The notes under the pieces were generated by a model that saw only the letters and a program-made list of their open reading frames with translations, made no database searches and had not been told where the DNA came from. A stretch of 64,000 nucleotides of DNA from Chryseobacterium daecheongense. GTDB taxonomy: Bacteria > Bacteroidota > Bacteroidia > Flavobacteriales > Weeksellaceae. Shown here one piece after another: positions 44,350-52,081 of this stretch. Position numbers and translations under genes: made by a program. Each line of letters opens with the position of its first letter. Positions within the stretch are counted from its first letter, which is position 1. The stretch covers positions 744,001 through 808,000 of the forward strand of contig NZ_RJTX01000001.1 of NCBI RefSeq assembly GCF_003729955.1, in the 5' to 3' direction.

Positions 44350-45342
44350 ATGAAAAGAAGCTCTATTTTACTCACCTTATTTTTCTTTGCCTCAGTGTTT
44401 TCCCAGAACATTACTTTTTCAAAGGAAAAACTGAATCTTCTCAATGAATTCAATCTCGAAAATAAAAGCAGGGCATTTCTCATTTACCAGAATGGGAAGA
44501 TGATCAATGAAAAGTATTTTGGCAAAAAATTTTTGAATCAGCAGCCGTTTGACGAACATTCCGAATGGTATTGGGCTTCTGCCGGAAAGTCTTTAACAGC
44601 AGTACTTATCGGGATAGCACAGCAAGAGAACTTATTACACATTAATGATCCGGTCTCTCAATATTTAGGAAAATGGACGGGAATGGATAAAAAGGAAGAA
44701 GATAAGATCACTATTAAACATCTTCTGACTATGACTTCCGGGCTTGACTATACTAAAGATCAGAAATGTGAATCCAGCCAGTGTTATGTGATTAAAAACC
44801 CGGCCGGAAGCTTCTGGTATTATGATACTTCTGCCTATTCCCAATTGGCAAAAGTTATAGAAAAAGCCAGCCATAAAACTATAGACCAATATACTTCAGA
44901 AAAGTTGGCAGGTTCAGGAATATCCGGAAAATGGATAAAATATGAAAACGGATTAGTTTTCTCAAGCAACGCAAAAGCTTTTTTGCAATTCGGGAAACTT
45001 GTTTTAAATAAAGGAAAGCTTGATGGAAAAGTATATTATCAGTATGATGATTACTTTCGCCAGATGACAGATACTTCGCAGAACCTCAATCCATCTTATG
45101 GATACTTATGGTGGCTTAATGGAAAAAGTTCCATAAGAATACCCGGAATTGAGAAAATGTTCAATCAGTCATTAGTTCCTAATGCCCCTAAAGATATGTT
45201 GTGTGCTTTGGGTAAAAACGGACAGATTCTCGACATTATTCCCAGTCAAAACCTTATTATTATAAGAATGGGTGAAAACCCTAACTTATACAGCAATATG
45301 ATCAAATTTCACAGAGAGCTCTGGGAAAAGATTCTCGAATAA
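44350..45342 (+). CDS. Secreted serine hydrolase, beta-lactamase/PBP-like
   Basis: This protein of 330 residues has a signal peptide (MKRSSILLTLFFFASVFSQ) and a class C beta-lactamase fold: nucleophile SAGK at 77-80 (WASAGKSLTAVLIG), Y-x-S at YDTSAYSQL, and a late GxN-like segment. Members include esterases, D-aminopeptidases and penicillin-recognising proteins, so the substrate is not fixed. The lack of a clear KTG makes a true beta-lactamase less likely. A strong terminator follows. Confidence 0.87.
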   Translation: MKRSSILLTLFFFASVFSQNITFSKEKLNLLNEFNLENKSRAFLIYQNGKMINEKYFGKKFLNQQPFDEHSEWYWASAGKSLTAVLIGIAQQENLLHINDPVSQYLGKWTGMDKKEEDKITIKHLLTMTSGLDYTKDQKCESSQCYVIKNPAGSFWYYDTSAYSQLAKVIEKASHKTIDQYTSEKLAGSGISGKWIKYENGLVFSSNAKAFLQFGKLVLNKGKLDGKVYYQYDDYFRQMTDTSQNLNPSYGYLWWLNGKSSIRIPGIEKMFNQSLVPNAPKDMLCALGKNGQILDIIPSQNLIIIRMGENPNLYSNMIKFHRELWEKILE

Positions 45343-45382
45343 AAAGAAGCGGCTGAAACAAAGTTTCAGCCGCTTCTTTTTA
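45341..45382. terminator. Strong bidirectional terminator
   Basis: AAAAGAAGCGGCTGAAAC and GTTTCAGCCGCTTCTTTT form an 18-bp perfect stem around AAA. It sits exactly between the convergent serine hydrolase and GLPGLI genes, overlapping the stop codon of the first. Confidence 0.95.
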
Positions 45383-46291
45383 TTAGTTAATTAAATCCGG
45401 TTCTATCGGGTTGTTATTCTTTTTCAGTGCTTCTTTCGCTCGTTTTTCCATTTCCCGGAATACCTGATTAGGATCTGAAAGTTCTTTTCCGTCCTGTGTT
45501 TTCATTCTGAATACCATTTTGGTATTAGAATCGCCACTATTTCTCATCAACATTTCTCTCATATTCTTGGAAGGATCATTTACATAAGCTTTCCAGGCTT
45601 TTTTAAACTGTTCTTTGGTCACCTCTATTTCTTTCCCGCCTATTCCTATCATTCTTATATTTTCAGGAAGCTTAGCTTCCGTGGATGGAGCAGCTGCTGC
45701 CATTTTTTTATTGCCGACCAAAGTCATGATATGCGAGCCTGTATTGTCTTCAATTTTAACGATCAGTCCCGGTAAACCGTAAAATTTATACGGCCCGTCC
45801 TGAAAAGGAATATCTGTAGAGAACCATGCCGTCCAATCTCTTCCGCCGAAACTTGTAGTTGCTTTCTGTGCATTATATTCTCCAATTTTCTGTTTATCAG
45901 GAAGGATTTTCCATTCAGGCTTTTTATCTTCTGCAATCTTATATTGATCTGTAGAAATGCTTCTAAACAGATATGTTTTAAAGTCAGGATATTGTTTAGT
46001 TACCTTAAATGACACGGTTCCTGGTCCTTCTCTTTTGGTGATGCTTATATTTTCACCAAAACCGCCTTTCAACTGCTTTTCAATTTCCGCCTTTGAGGTA
46101 GAGTCAGCAATAAATTTCTCATGACTGTAATAGGTAGATCCGTTTTTATCAATATCCAGAAGCATCATATCTTTCTTTACATCCGTTTTATCATTGGAGT
46201 CCGGGATGTATTTATATTCATAGAAGAATCGGTTGATCTGTGCATTGGCAAAGACGCTTAAAAGCAGGAATAAGAATATATTTTTTCTCAT
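45383..46291 (-). CDS. GLPGLI family secreted protein
   Basis: This protein of 302 residues has a signal peptide (MRKNIFLFLLLSVFANAQ) and the signature GLPGLI in YKFYGLPGLIVKIED, which defines a Bacteroidota family of unknown function. The protein is beta-rich, with a Lys-rich C-terminus (MEKRAKEALKKNNNPIEPD). GLPGLI proteins are commonly found near BlaI/M56 genes and peptidases, which is also the case here: it follows the M56 gene but is separated from it by a terminator-like hairpin. It may have a role in envelope stress or protein handling. Confidence 0.92.
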   Translation of the reverse strand: MRKNIFLFLLLSVFANAQINRFFYEYKYIPDSNDKTDVKKDMMLLDIDKNGSTYYSHEKFIADSTSKAEIEKQLKGGFGENISITKREGPGTVSFKVTKQYPDFKTYLFRSISTDQYKIAEDKKPEWKILPDKQKIGEYNAQKATTSFGGRDWTAWFSTDIPFQDGPYKFYGLPGLIVKIEDNTGSHIMTLVGNKKMAAAAPSTEAKLPENIRMIGIGGKEIEVTKEQFKKAWKAYVNDPSKNMREMLMRNSGDSNTKMVFRMKTQDGKELSDPNQVFREMEKRAKEALKKNNNPIEPDLIN

Positions 46292-46330
46292 AGATAGTTT
46301 AATTTTAATTTAAATTTCATCATGGGTGTT

Positions 46331-46382
46331 CCTATGAAAAAAAGCTTTGTCAATGCAGCCTATTGCAGATTGACAAAGCTGA
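46331..46382 (-). terminator. Terminator-like hairpin between M56 and GLPGLI genes
   Basis: AGCTTTGTCAAT and ATTGACAAAGCT are perfect 12-bp arms; read on the minus strand the stem is followed by TTTTTTTCA. It may be partly leaky, since no clear promoter for the GLPGLI gene is visible in the 40 bp that remain. Confidence 0.8.
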
Positions 46383-46390
46383 TTGGAACT

Positions 46391-48298
46391 TTATTTTTTG
46401 GTTTCAATTCTTATTTCACCGGAAGCTCTACCATTGTTGTTGTTTTTATTCACATTCATACTTTTAATATCAGAGGGTTTTAAAGCTTCCAGTTCTTCTT
46501 TGGAAACTTCTTTACCATCAATGTAGAACTTCATATCTCCGGTTCCTGAAGCATTCTTTAATCCGGAAATGATAATGCCATTTTTTTTATCTCCGGTTCT
46601 GATGTAATCGGAATTGATTCTTATGACTTTATCTTTATCGGATGGAATATTGTAGCTGAAATCATTATTAAAATACATTGCTCTTCTGTTTCCTTCCAAT
46701 ACTCTTCTTTCTGCTTCAAGCTTAGCTCTTTCGCCTTCTAATTTTGCTCTTTTCTCATTAAGCTTTGCTCTTTTTCTATCCAGTTCAGCTCTTTTTTTGG
46801 CTGTACTTGCAGATTCTTTAGCCCCTTCAGCAGATCTGAATGCCATATCAGCTTCAGGACTCCATTTCATATCTTTTACATCTTTGAATTTATAGGCTTT
46901 TACTTTTGGGAATTTATAGACTCTTACTTTTGGAGCTCCCGGAGCATTGGGAGCAGCCGGGGCACCCGGAACCTCAGGAAAATCAAATTCCATTTCAGGA
47001 ATTTCCACTTTTAGATTTTTAAGCTCCTTCATGTTCTTTTTCCATTCATCGGAATTGAAAAGCTCTTCCATCTTCTTCATGTTCATATCTGTTCCTTCAA
47101 AGTTAAAAGCCATTGCTTCTCCATCATAAGGAACTACAAATCCATGAATAGGCTTTTTAAAATCATCGGAGTTGGTTATTTTTCCTATTTCTTCTGAAAG
47201 GCTGCTTATTTCATCGATATTTTTCTTGAACTCTTCACTTTCAGGCTTCAGACTTTTCAGGGCTTTGCTTCTTTCTTCAATTTTTTTACCTAAGTCAGCG
47301 ATTTTTTTCTGGCTGTCTGATTTTCTGAAAAGTTTAGGTTCACCAGGAGTCTGTATTTTTAATTTCCCAGGAGCAATAGTATCTTTTTTAATCTGGGCAA
47401 CGGCTTCCTGAATCGCTATATTGGTTTCTTTAATTTCTTTGTTTTTGGCATTTACCATATAAGCAAACGCTACGGAGAATAAAACCGGCAACGCAAAAAT
47501 TCTTCGCGCATATCCGAATTTGGTTTTAGGTTTTTGTAACATTTTAAGTCGTTTTTTAAGGTTTGAACTTAGAAACGGACTGGTTGCAGGCAACTGTGTT
47601 CCGGAAAAGTGGCTTGCTAAAAGCATCTGCGCAAATGCTTTGGTGTCCGATTGTTTTACGGCCTTTTTATCAGCCAGGTATTCATGGATTAAACTTATTT
47701 CTTTTTTAATGATATGAAAGAACGGATTGAACCAGAAAACAGAGGTGATGATCTCCATAAAGACCTTATCAAATGAGTGTTTCTGCTCAATGTGTACCAT
47801 TTCATGCTTCAAGATCTGTTTACCGATATCTGAATTCAATACAATGGTATTTTTCCAGAACAGATTTTTAAAATATGAAAACGGTGCGTCTGTCAGATTT
47901 GTCTGGTAAAAATTAATACCATCAAAACTTTCTTTTTGAAACTGGTTTTTAAGTTGGCGGATCCTAAAAATCCCATAGAGAAGTTTTCCTAAAAAATAGA
48001 GAGAAACCAGTCCCAAAGCTGAAAAAATAATTCTAAGATAAATGTGGTCATTGTTTAAGTTTTTAGTTGTATTAAAATTTTGTAATTGATCAATCAGCTT
48101 ATAAACATCATTACTCACTTCTATTGTAAAATCATCTACTTTAATCAGTGGCAGCAATAGTGATATCAACATGGCAGATAACAAATAAAATCTGTTATAA
48201 TGATGAAACGTCTTGTCTTTTAAAGACAACTGGTAATACAAAAACATTACACCAGAACATACAATTACTTTTCCGAAATATAGAAGTGCTGCTTCCAT
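46391..48298 (-). CDS. BlaR1/M56 family membrane metallopeptidase with TonB-plug-like tail
   Basis: The N-terminal membrane domain of this 635-residue protein has helices at about 5-24, 38-52, 88-110 and a fourth near 265-285; between them lies the cytoplasmic zinc motif HEMVH (165-169) with a second site at HEYLAD (205-210), as in BlaR1/MecR1. After the last helix comes a long extracytoplasmic part: a Lys/Ser linker, a coiled coil made of repeated K-R-A-x-L-x-x-E/K-R units (about 500-545), and a C-terminal segment (FYIDGKEVSKEELEALKPSD ... GEIRIETK) like the plug of TonB-dependent receptors. It is expected to sense a signal outside and cleave BlaI. It begins 2 bp after the BlaI gene. Confidence 0.92.
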   Translation of the reverse strand: MEAALLYFGKVIVCSGVMFLYYQLSLKDKTFHHYNRFYLLSAMLISLLLPLIKVDDFTIEVSNDVYKLIDQLQNFNTTKNLNNDHIYLRIIFSALGLVSLYFLGKLLYGIFRIRQLKNQFQKESFDGINFYQTNLTDAPFSYFKNLFWKNTIVLNSDIGKQILKHEMVHIEQKHSFDKVFMEIITSVFWFNPFFHIIKKEISLIHEYLADKKAVKQSDTKAFAQMLLASHFSGTQLPATSPFLSSNLKKRLKMLQKPKTKFGYARRIFALPVLFSVAFAYMVNAKNKEIKETNIAIQEAVAQIKKDTIAPGKLKIQTPGEPKLFRKSDSQKKIADLGKKIEERSKALKSLKPESEEFKKNIDEISSLSEEIGKITNSDDFKKPIHGFVVPYDGEAMAFNFEGTDMNMKKMEELFNSDEWKKNMKELKNLKVEIPEMEFDFPEVPGAPAAPNAPGAPKVRVYKFPKVKAYKFKDVKDMKWSPEADMAFRSAEGAKESASTAKKRAELDRKRAKLNEKRAKLEGERAKLEAERRVLEGNRRAMYFNNDFSYNIPSDKDKVIRINSDYIRTGDKKNGIIISGLKNASGTGDMKFYIDGKEVSKEELEALKPSDIKSMNVNKNNNNGRASGEIRIETKK

Positions 48299-48300
48299 GG

Positions 48301-48666
48301 CTAGTTTTTCTTTTTGAGTTCGTCTAATAACATTTCAAGATCCTCCACTGTCATTTCATTTTTTTCCACAAGAAAAGAAACGGCACTTTTGTAAGAACCT
48401 TTAAAATAATTTTTCACAAGGCTTTTCATCGTTTTCCCTGAATACTGCTCCTGAGAGATCAGTGGGAAATACTCATGTTGTCTTCCGTATACATTATAGT
48501 CTACGAATTCTTTATCTTTCAATACTTTTAAAATAGTAGAGACTGTATTCGTATGCGGTTTGGGTTCCGGAAACAGATCCAGAATATCCTTAAGAAATCC
48601 TTTGTCTAATTTCCATAAATACTGCATCACCTGTTCTTCTGCTTTTGTTAAAGTTTGAATTTTCAT
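48301..48666 (-). CDS. BlaI/MecI/CopY family repressor
   Basis: This winged-helix repressor of 121 residues has the sequence LTKAEEQVMQYLWKLDKGFLKDI at the N-terminus and PHTNTVSTILKVLKDKEFVDYNVYGRQHEYFP as the recognition helix and wing. The C-terminal half gives the dimer. The scissile region for the cognate M56 protease lies around residues 85-105. It forms an operon with the M56 gene, 2 bp away. A TACA..TGTA dyad over its own -7 box is the likely operator. Confidence 0.94.
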   Translation of the reverse strand: MKIQTLTKAEEQVMQYLWKLDKGFLKDILDLFPEPKPHTNTVSTILKVLKDKEFVDYNVYGRQHEYFPLISQEQYSGKTMKSLVKNYFKGSYKSAVSFLVEKNEMTVEDLEMLLDELKKKN

Positions 48667-49003
48667 ATCCTTTTCATTTTTATCATTATCTGATATAAAA
48701 TTATAGCTTAATTCTATATCACTAATAAATTAGTTATACAAATGTAGAAATAAATCTCATCCAAACAACTATTTTTTTAGTGATAAAGTGTTTAAAAACA
48801 TAACTTATTGAATATCAGTGAAATAATTTTTATTAAAATATGTTAAATTTTTAAAAGACTGTATTTATCTCCTAAACAGTCTGCATCAAAACCTTTGAAT
48901 TCAGTATAAATTCTTAAAACTTGTTAATTTTTATTAAATAAAATTAAAATGTATTTGTCAGAAGTGAGAAAATATATTTATTTTAGTGCTTTAAAAATTT
49001 CTC
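48667..49003. other. Divergent intergenic region (blaI and secreted protein genes)
   Basis: This AT-rich, non-coding stretch of 337 bp holds the BlaI-type promoter and operator described separately. Within the blaI leader a further dyad is TGATATA (48691-48697) with TATATCA (48715-48721). On the plus side, before the 49004 gene, I see no convincing -7/-33 pair. No open frame of note. Confidence 0.6.
48737..48768 (-). promoter_or_regulatory. blaI-M56 promoter with BlaI-type operator
   Basis: On the minus strand TTG (complement of 48766-48768) and TACATTTG (complement of 48739-48746) are 19 nt apart. The -7 box lies within TACAAATGTA (48737-48746), which carries the TACA..TGTA dyad recognised by BlaI/MecI repressors. 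The predicted start is near 48732, giving a leader of about 65 nt. Confidence 0.75.
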
Positions 49004-49588
49004 ATGAAAAGATATAATTTACTGATTGTACTATTACTACTTGTTTTTAATGTAGCGACTGCGCAAAAGAAGGGGTCACCTGCAGCAGATTTCAGCGCTG
49101 TAAGGGAAACAAAAACTAAAATTGAAAATACGGTCCCATTGGTTCTTAAACATTTGCAGGACATTAGCACAAAAGAAGGAGACAATAATATCCTGGCAAA
49201 CGGAAAAGTTGCATTGGGAAAAGAATATGGAATTCTGGAATCTGAATGGCGTTTATACAGAATGAATATGAACAACTGTATTTTGAACAATTCTTCTAAG
49301 AAAGCAAAGAAATGCATGCAATACCATACTCAGTATTTAAGAAACACTTTAATTAACTACAACAACTATATTACGAATCTAACAAGAAAGAACGGGTATT
49401 TAGGGGTAGAAGGTGACACTAAATTTGACTTTAACCCTTCTGAACTTACTACTAAACTTAGTGAATCGTATTTCAATGCTAACGATGCTGCAGGAAGAAT
49501 GAAAGGAACTCAGAAAACAGAATTTTTAAGCCAGACCTTAGCCGAAGATTACAAACTTCGACCATACGCCGAAATGGCTCAGCAATAA
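49004..49588 (+). CDS. Secreted protein of unknown function
   Basis: The signal peptide of this 194-residue protein is clear (MKRYNLLIVLLLLVFNVATA, cleaved before QKK). The mature part is helical, with Asn/Lys-rich segments and two Cys near NNCILNNSSKKAKKCMQYHT. I recognise no family or catalytic motif. It is divergent from the blaI-M56 operon and could be controlled from the shared region, but that is not shown. A terminator follows. Confidence 0.78.
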   Translation: MKRYNLLIVLLLLVFNVATAQKKGSPAADFSAVRETKTKIENTVPLVLKHLQDISTKEGDNNILANGKVALGKEYGILESEWRLYRMNMNNCILNNSSKKAKKCMQYHTQYLRNTLINYNNYITNLTRKNGYLGVEGDTKFDFNPSELTTKLSESYFNANDAAGRMKGTQKTEFLSQTLAEDYKLRPYAEMAQQ

Positions 49589-49592
49589 AAAA

Positions 49593-49626
49593 TAAAAAAA
49601 TCCCGCTTGAAGCGGGATTTTTCTTT
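49593..49626 (+). terminator. Terminator of the 49004 gene
   Basis: AAATCCCGCTT and AAGCGGGATTT form an 11-bp stem with G at the loop, followed by TTCTTTATT. Confidence 0.9.
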
Positions 49627-49655
49627 ATTTAATTTCAATAAGTTTACTGATAAAT

Positions 49656-49690
49656 AAAAAGAGAACCACAATGTGATTCTCTTTTTTTAG
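49656..49690 (-). terminator. Terminator of the first initiator tRNA
   Basis: AAAAGAGAA and TTCTCTTTT pair, with inner CACA/TGTG pairs; the minus strand then runs into a T-rich end. It is directly downstream of the tRNA. Confidence 0.75.
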
Positions 49691-49763
<73 letters not shown>

Positions 49764-49775
49764 ATTTTACAGGTG

Positions 49776-49783
49776 CAAATATA
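49776..49783 (-). promoter_or_regulatory. -7 box of initiator tRNA copy 1
   Basis: On the minus strand TATATTTG is 13 nt before the tRNA. A TTG (complement of 49796-49798) lies only 12 nt further up. The region resembles the promoter of copy 3. Confidence 0.5.
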
Positions 49784-49826
49784 GGACATTTTTTCCAATT
49801 ATGAAATATAATTCATAATAATTATC

Positions 49827-50054
49827 CTATTCATCCTCCTTTTTAAAGCTTACCACTTCATATTCATCATTGGAGGAATATTTTTTGCAACTTTCATCAT
49901 TGAACTTTTCAGGAGATTTCAGGAAGTCCTCAATATATTTTGCACTCTCATCCGTATCTGCCGGAACAATAACAATATGATAGCCGTTTAAGATAGATTC
50001 GTGGGCTTTTTTCAGAGATTCTTTCTTGTGTTGTACTGCTTCGCTATACTTCAT
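49827..50054 (-). CDS. Small acidic protein of unknown function (second gene of tRNA-flanked pair)
   Basis: This protein of 75 residues contains no known motif. The N-terminus is helical and charged (YSEAVQHKKESLKKAHESIL), followed by a strand YHIVIVPAD and an acidic helix; the C-terminus is KKEDE. It overlaps the 78-residue gene upstream by the ATGA at 50051-50054, so the two are translationally coupled. Both lie between initiator tRNA genes in the same direction. I recognise no family. Confidence 0.72.
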   Translation of the reverse strand: MKYSEAVQHKKESLKKAHESILNGYHIVIVPADTDESAKYIEDFLKSPEKFNDESCKKYSSNDEYEVVSFKKEDE

Positions 50055-50287
50055 AACTGCTTGTATTCATCAGAAACTACTCGTCCATCAATAGGTTCAC
50101 TCCAGAAAATAAAAATGCTGTCATTCATTCTGCTGATCTCAGCCTGTATCAATTCATATTCGCCATCATCCCTTCTTCTTTCCACTATCAGATCAACACC
50201 TTCTCCTATTTCTTTTATTTTAAATTCTACTTTATATCTGTCACCATCTTTGACAAATTCTTCTTTTTTAAAATTTCTCGGTGCCAT
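50051..50287 (-). CDS. Small protein of unknown function (first gene of tRNA-flanked pair)
   Basis: This protein of 78 residues is predicted beta-rich, with alternating strands (YKVEFKIKEIGEGVDLIVER, EYELIQAEISRMNDSIFIFW) and no Cys or catalytic triad. Its stop codon TGA overlaps the next ATG. It starts 73 bp downstream of the terminator hairpin of the tRNA pair 50396-50574, so it should have its own promoter, though I see no clear one. Function unknown. It could be a small binding protein with its partner gene. Confidence 0.72.
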   Translation of the reverse strand: MAPRNFKKEEFVKDGDRYKVEFKIKEIGEGVDLIVERRRDDGEYELIQAEISRMNDSIFIFWSEPIDGRVVSDEYKQL

Positions 50288-50360
50288 AACTATTGTTTAT
50301 TGTTATTACAGCAATTTATACACCATTTCAAATCAAAAAAACTTAAACTAACGAAGACAT

Positions 50361-50391
50361 AAAAAAAGGAGAATCATTTCTGATTCTCCTA
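50361..50391 (-). terminator. Terminator of initiator tRNA copies 2 and 3
   Basis: AGGAGAATCA and TGATTCTCCT form a 10-bp stem around TTTC; the A tract on the plus side is a U tract on the minus transcript. Confidence 0.85.
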
Positions 50392-50395
50392 TTGG

Positions 50396-50468
<73 letters not shown>

Positions 50469-50501
50469 GTATATTTTCTGAACGCCGCTGCGTTACCTTA
50501 G

Positions 50502-50574
<73 letters not shown>

Positions 50575-50585
50575 ATATTGGATTG

Positions 50586-50615
50586 CAAATATACGATAAT
50601 TTTTCACAACTGCAA
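50586..50615 (-). promoter_or_regulatory. Promoter of the tRNA pair
   Basis: On the minus strand TTG (complement of 50613-50615) and TATATTTG (complement of 50586-50593) are 19 nt apart. The -7 box is 11 nt before the tRNA. Confidence 0.75.
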
Positions 50616-50663
50616 TTTTTTCCTGTAAATAAAGCAGTTTTATAAAAACTATTCAATTATTCG

Positions 50664-50671
50664 TATCTTTG
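50664..50671 (+). promoter_or_regulatory. -7 box very close to the Sua5-type gene start
   Basis: TATCTTTG is 4 nt before the ATG at 50676, so the mRNA would start at or next to the start codon (leaderless). No clear -33 TTG is seen. Confidence 0.5.
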
Positions 50672-50675
50672 TTTT

Positions 50676-51287
50676 ATGGCAAAAATCTTAAGAATTTATC
50701 CGGAAAACCCTCAGGAAAATCTTATCAATGAGGTAATTAGAACATTAGAAAACGGCGGATTGATCATTTATCCATCCGATACGGTATATGCCTTAGGCTG
50801 TAATATTTTTGATATTAAGGCTATGGAAAAGCTGGCTCAGCTAAAAAAAATCAAGCTTGAAAAGGCTCAATTCTCTATTATCTGTAATGATTTAAGCCAT
50901 CTTTCCGATTTTACAAGACCTATTGATACATCTGTATTCAGGTTTTTAAAAAGTCATTTACCGGGTCCTTTCACATTCATTCTTGATGCCAATAAAAGTT
51001 TGCCTTTAGCCTACAAAGGTCATAAAACTATTGGTATCCGTGTTCCGGATCATCCGATACCGCAACTTATTGTGGAAAAATTAGGACATCCGATTGCATC
51101 AACTTCCATTAAAGATGATGATGAAATCATTGAATATTCCACAGATCCCGAACTGATTGCAGAGAAATATGATCATTTGGTGGATATCGTCATTGACTCC
51201 GGATATGGAGATAATATGGCTTCCACTATTGTGGACTTGACTTCAGGAGAACCGGAAATCATCAGACAAGGGAAAGGTATTATTTAG
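50676..51287 (+). CDS. L-threonylcarbamoyladenylate synthase (Sua5/YwlC/YrdC family)
   Basis: This enzyme of 203 residues makes threonylcarbamoyl-AMP from Thr, bicarbonate and ATP, the first step of t6A37 modification of ANN-reading tRNAs. Motifs: YPSDTVYALGCNIF (about 29-42), LKKIKLEKAQFSII, LPGPFTFIL (about 98-106), GIRVPDHP and the C-terminal STIVDLTSGEPEIIRQG. It is the short YrdC-like form without the Sua5 tail domain. It begins the four-gene plus-strand run with yaaA, prmC and the DUF4180 gene. Confidence 0.92.
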   Translation: MAKILRIYPENPQENLINEVIRTLENGGLIIYPSDTVYALGCNIFDIKAMEKLAQLKKIKLEKAQFSIICNDLSHLSDFTRPIDTSVFRFLKSHLPGPFTFILDANKSLPLAYKGHKTIGIRVPDHPIPQLIVEKLGHPIASTSIKDDDEIIEYSTDPELIAEKYDHLVDIVIDSGYGDNMASTIVDLTSGEPEIIRQGKGII

Positions 51288-51322
51288 TGAAACCAGCATC
51301 CCATTTTCTAATTTAAATCTTT

Positions 51323-52081
51323 ATGAAAATAGTAACATCACCTGCTAAATTGATGAATGTAGAGAACTCAACGGATCTGCTGAGATCCACTACTCCGAAA
51401 TTCATTGAAGATGCAGCCTTTATACAATCTCATCTAAAACATAAATCTCCAAAGTATCTTTCCGAATTAATGGAAATTTCTCCGAAATTAGCAGATGAAA
51501 ACTGGGAGAGAAACCAAAAATGGAAATCTAATCCGAAACCAAAAGAATCTGCTCCGGCTATGTTTGCTTTTACGGGAGAAGTGTATCGAGGTTTGGATGC
51601 GAAAACACTGGATAAAAATGCGGTGGATTATTTACAGAAAAACTACAGAATGCTTTCCGGTTTATATGGTCTACTAAAACCCTCTGATAAAGTGATGCTT
51701 TACAGATTGGAAATGGGAAGACATTTTGAATTTGATCAGTATAAAAATTTGTATGAATTCTGGACTGAAAAAGTGACGGATCAACTGAATTCCGAAATGA
51801 AAAAGAATGAAATTCTATTGAATCTTGCCAGCACCGAATATGGGAAAGTAATCAACAGGAAAAAGCTGAACCATAAAGTCATCGATTTTGATTTCTACGA
51901 ACTGAAAGACGGGAAACTGAAAACCATTGTAGTATACACCAAACATGCAAGAGGACTGGTAGTAAGATACTGTGCAGAAACCAATGCGAAAACATTGAAT
52001 GATGTAAAAGCATTCAATTATGAAGGGTATAGGATTAATGAGGAAAAATCTACAGACACGAAATTGGTTTTTACGAGATAA
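51323..52081 (+). CDS. yaaA: Peroxide stress protein YaaA (DUF328)
   Basis: This protein of 252 residues shows the YaaA signature: SPAKLMNVEN at the N-terminus, AMFAFTGEVYRGLDA, LSGLYGLLKPSDKVMLYRLEMG and LNLASTEYGKVI. In E. coli YaaA limits free iron and DNA damage under hydrogen peroxide; the protein can bind DNA and has a new fold. Length is as in E. coli (258). Its stop codon is immediately followed by the prmC ATG (zero spacing), so these are translated together. Confidence 0.95.
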   Translation: MKIVTSPAKLMNVENSTDLLRSTTPKFIEDAAFIQSHLKHKSPKYLSELMEISPKLADENWERNQKWKSNPKPKESAPAMFAFTGEVYRGLDAKTLDKNAVDYLQKNYRMLSGLYGLLKPSDKVMLYRLEMGRHFEFDQYKNLYEFWTEKVTDQLNSEMKKNEILLNLASTEYGKVINRKKLNHKVIDFDFYELKDGKLKTIVVYTKHARGLVVRYCAETNAKTLNDVKAFNYEGYRINEEKSTDTKLVFTR

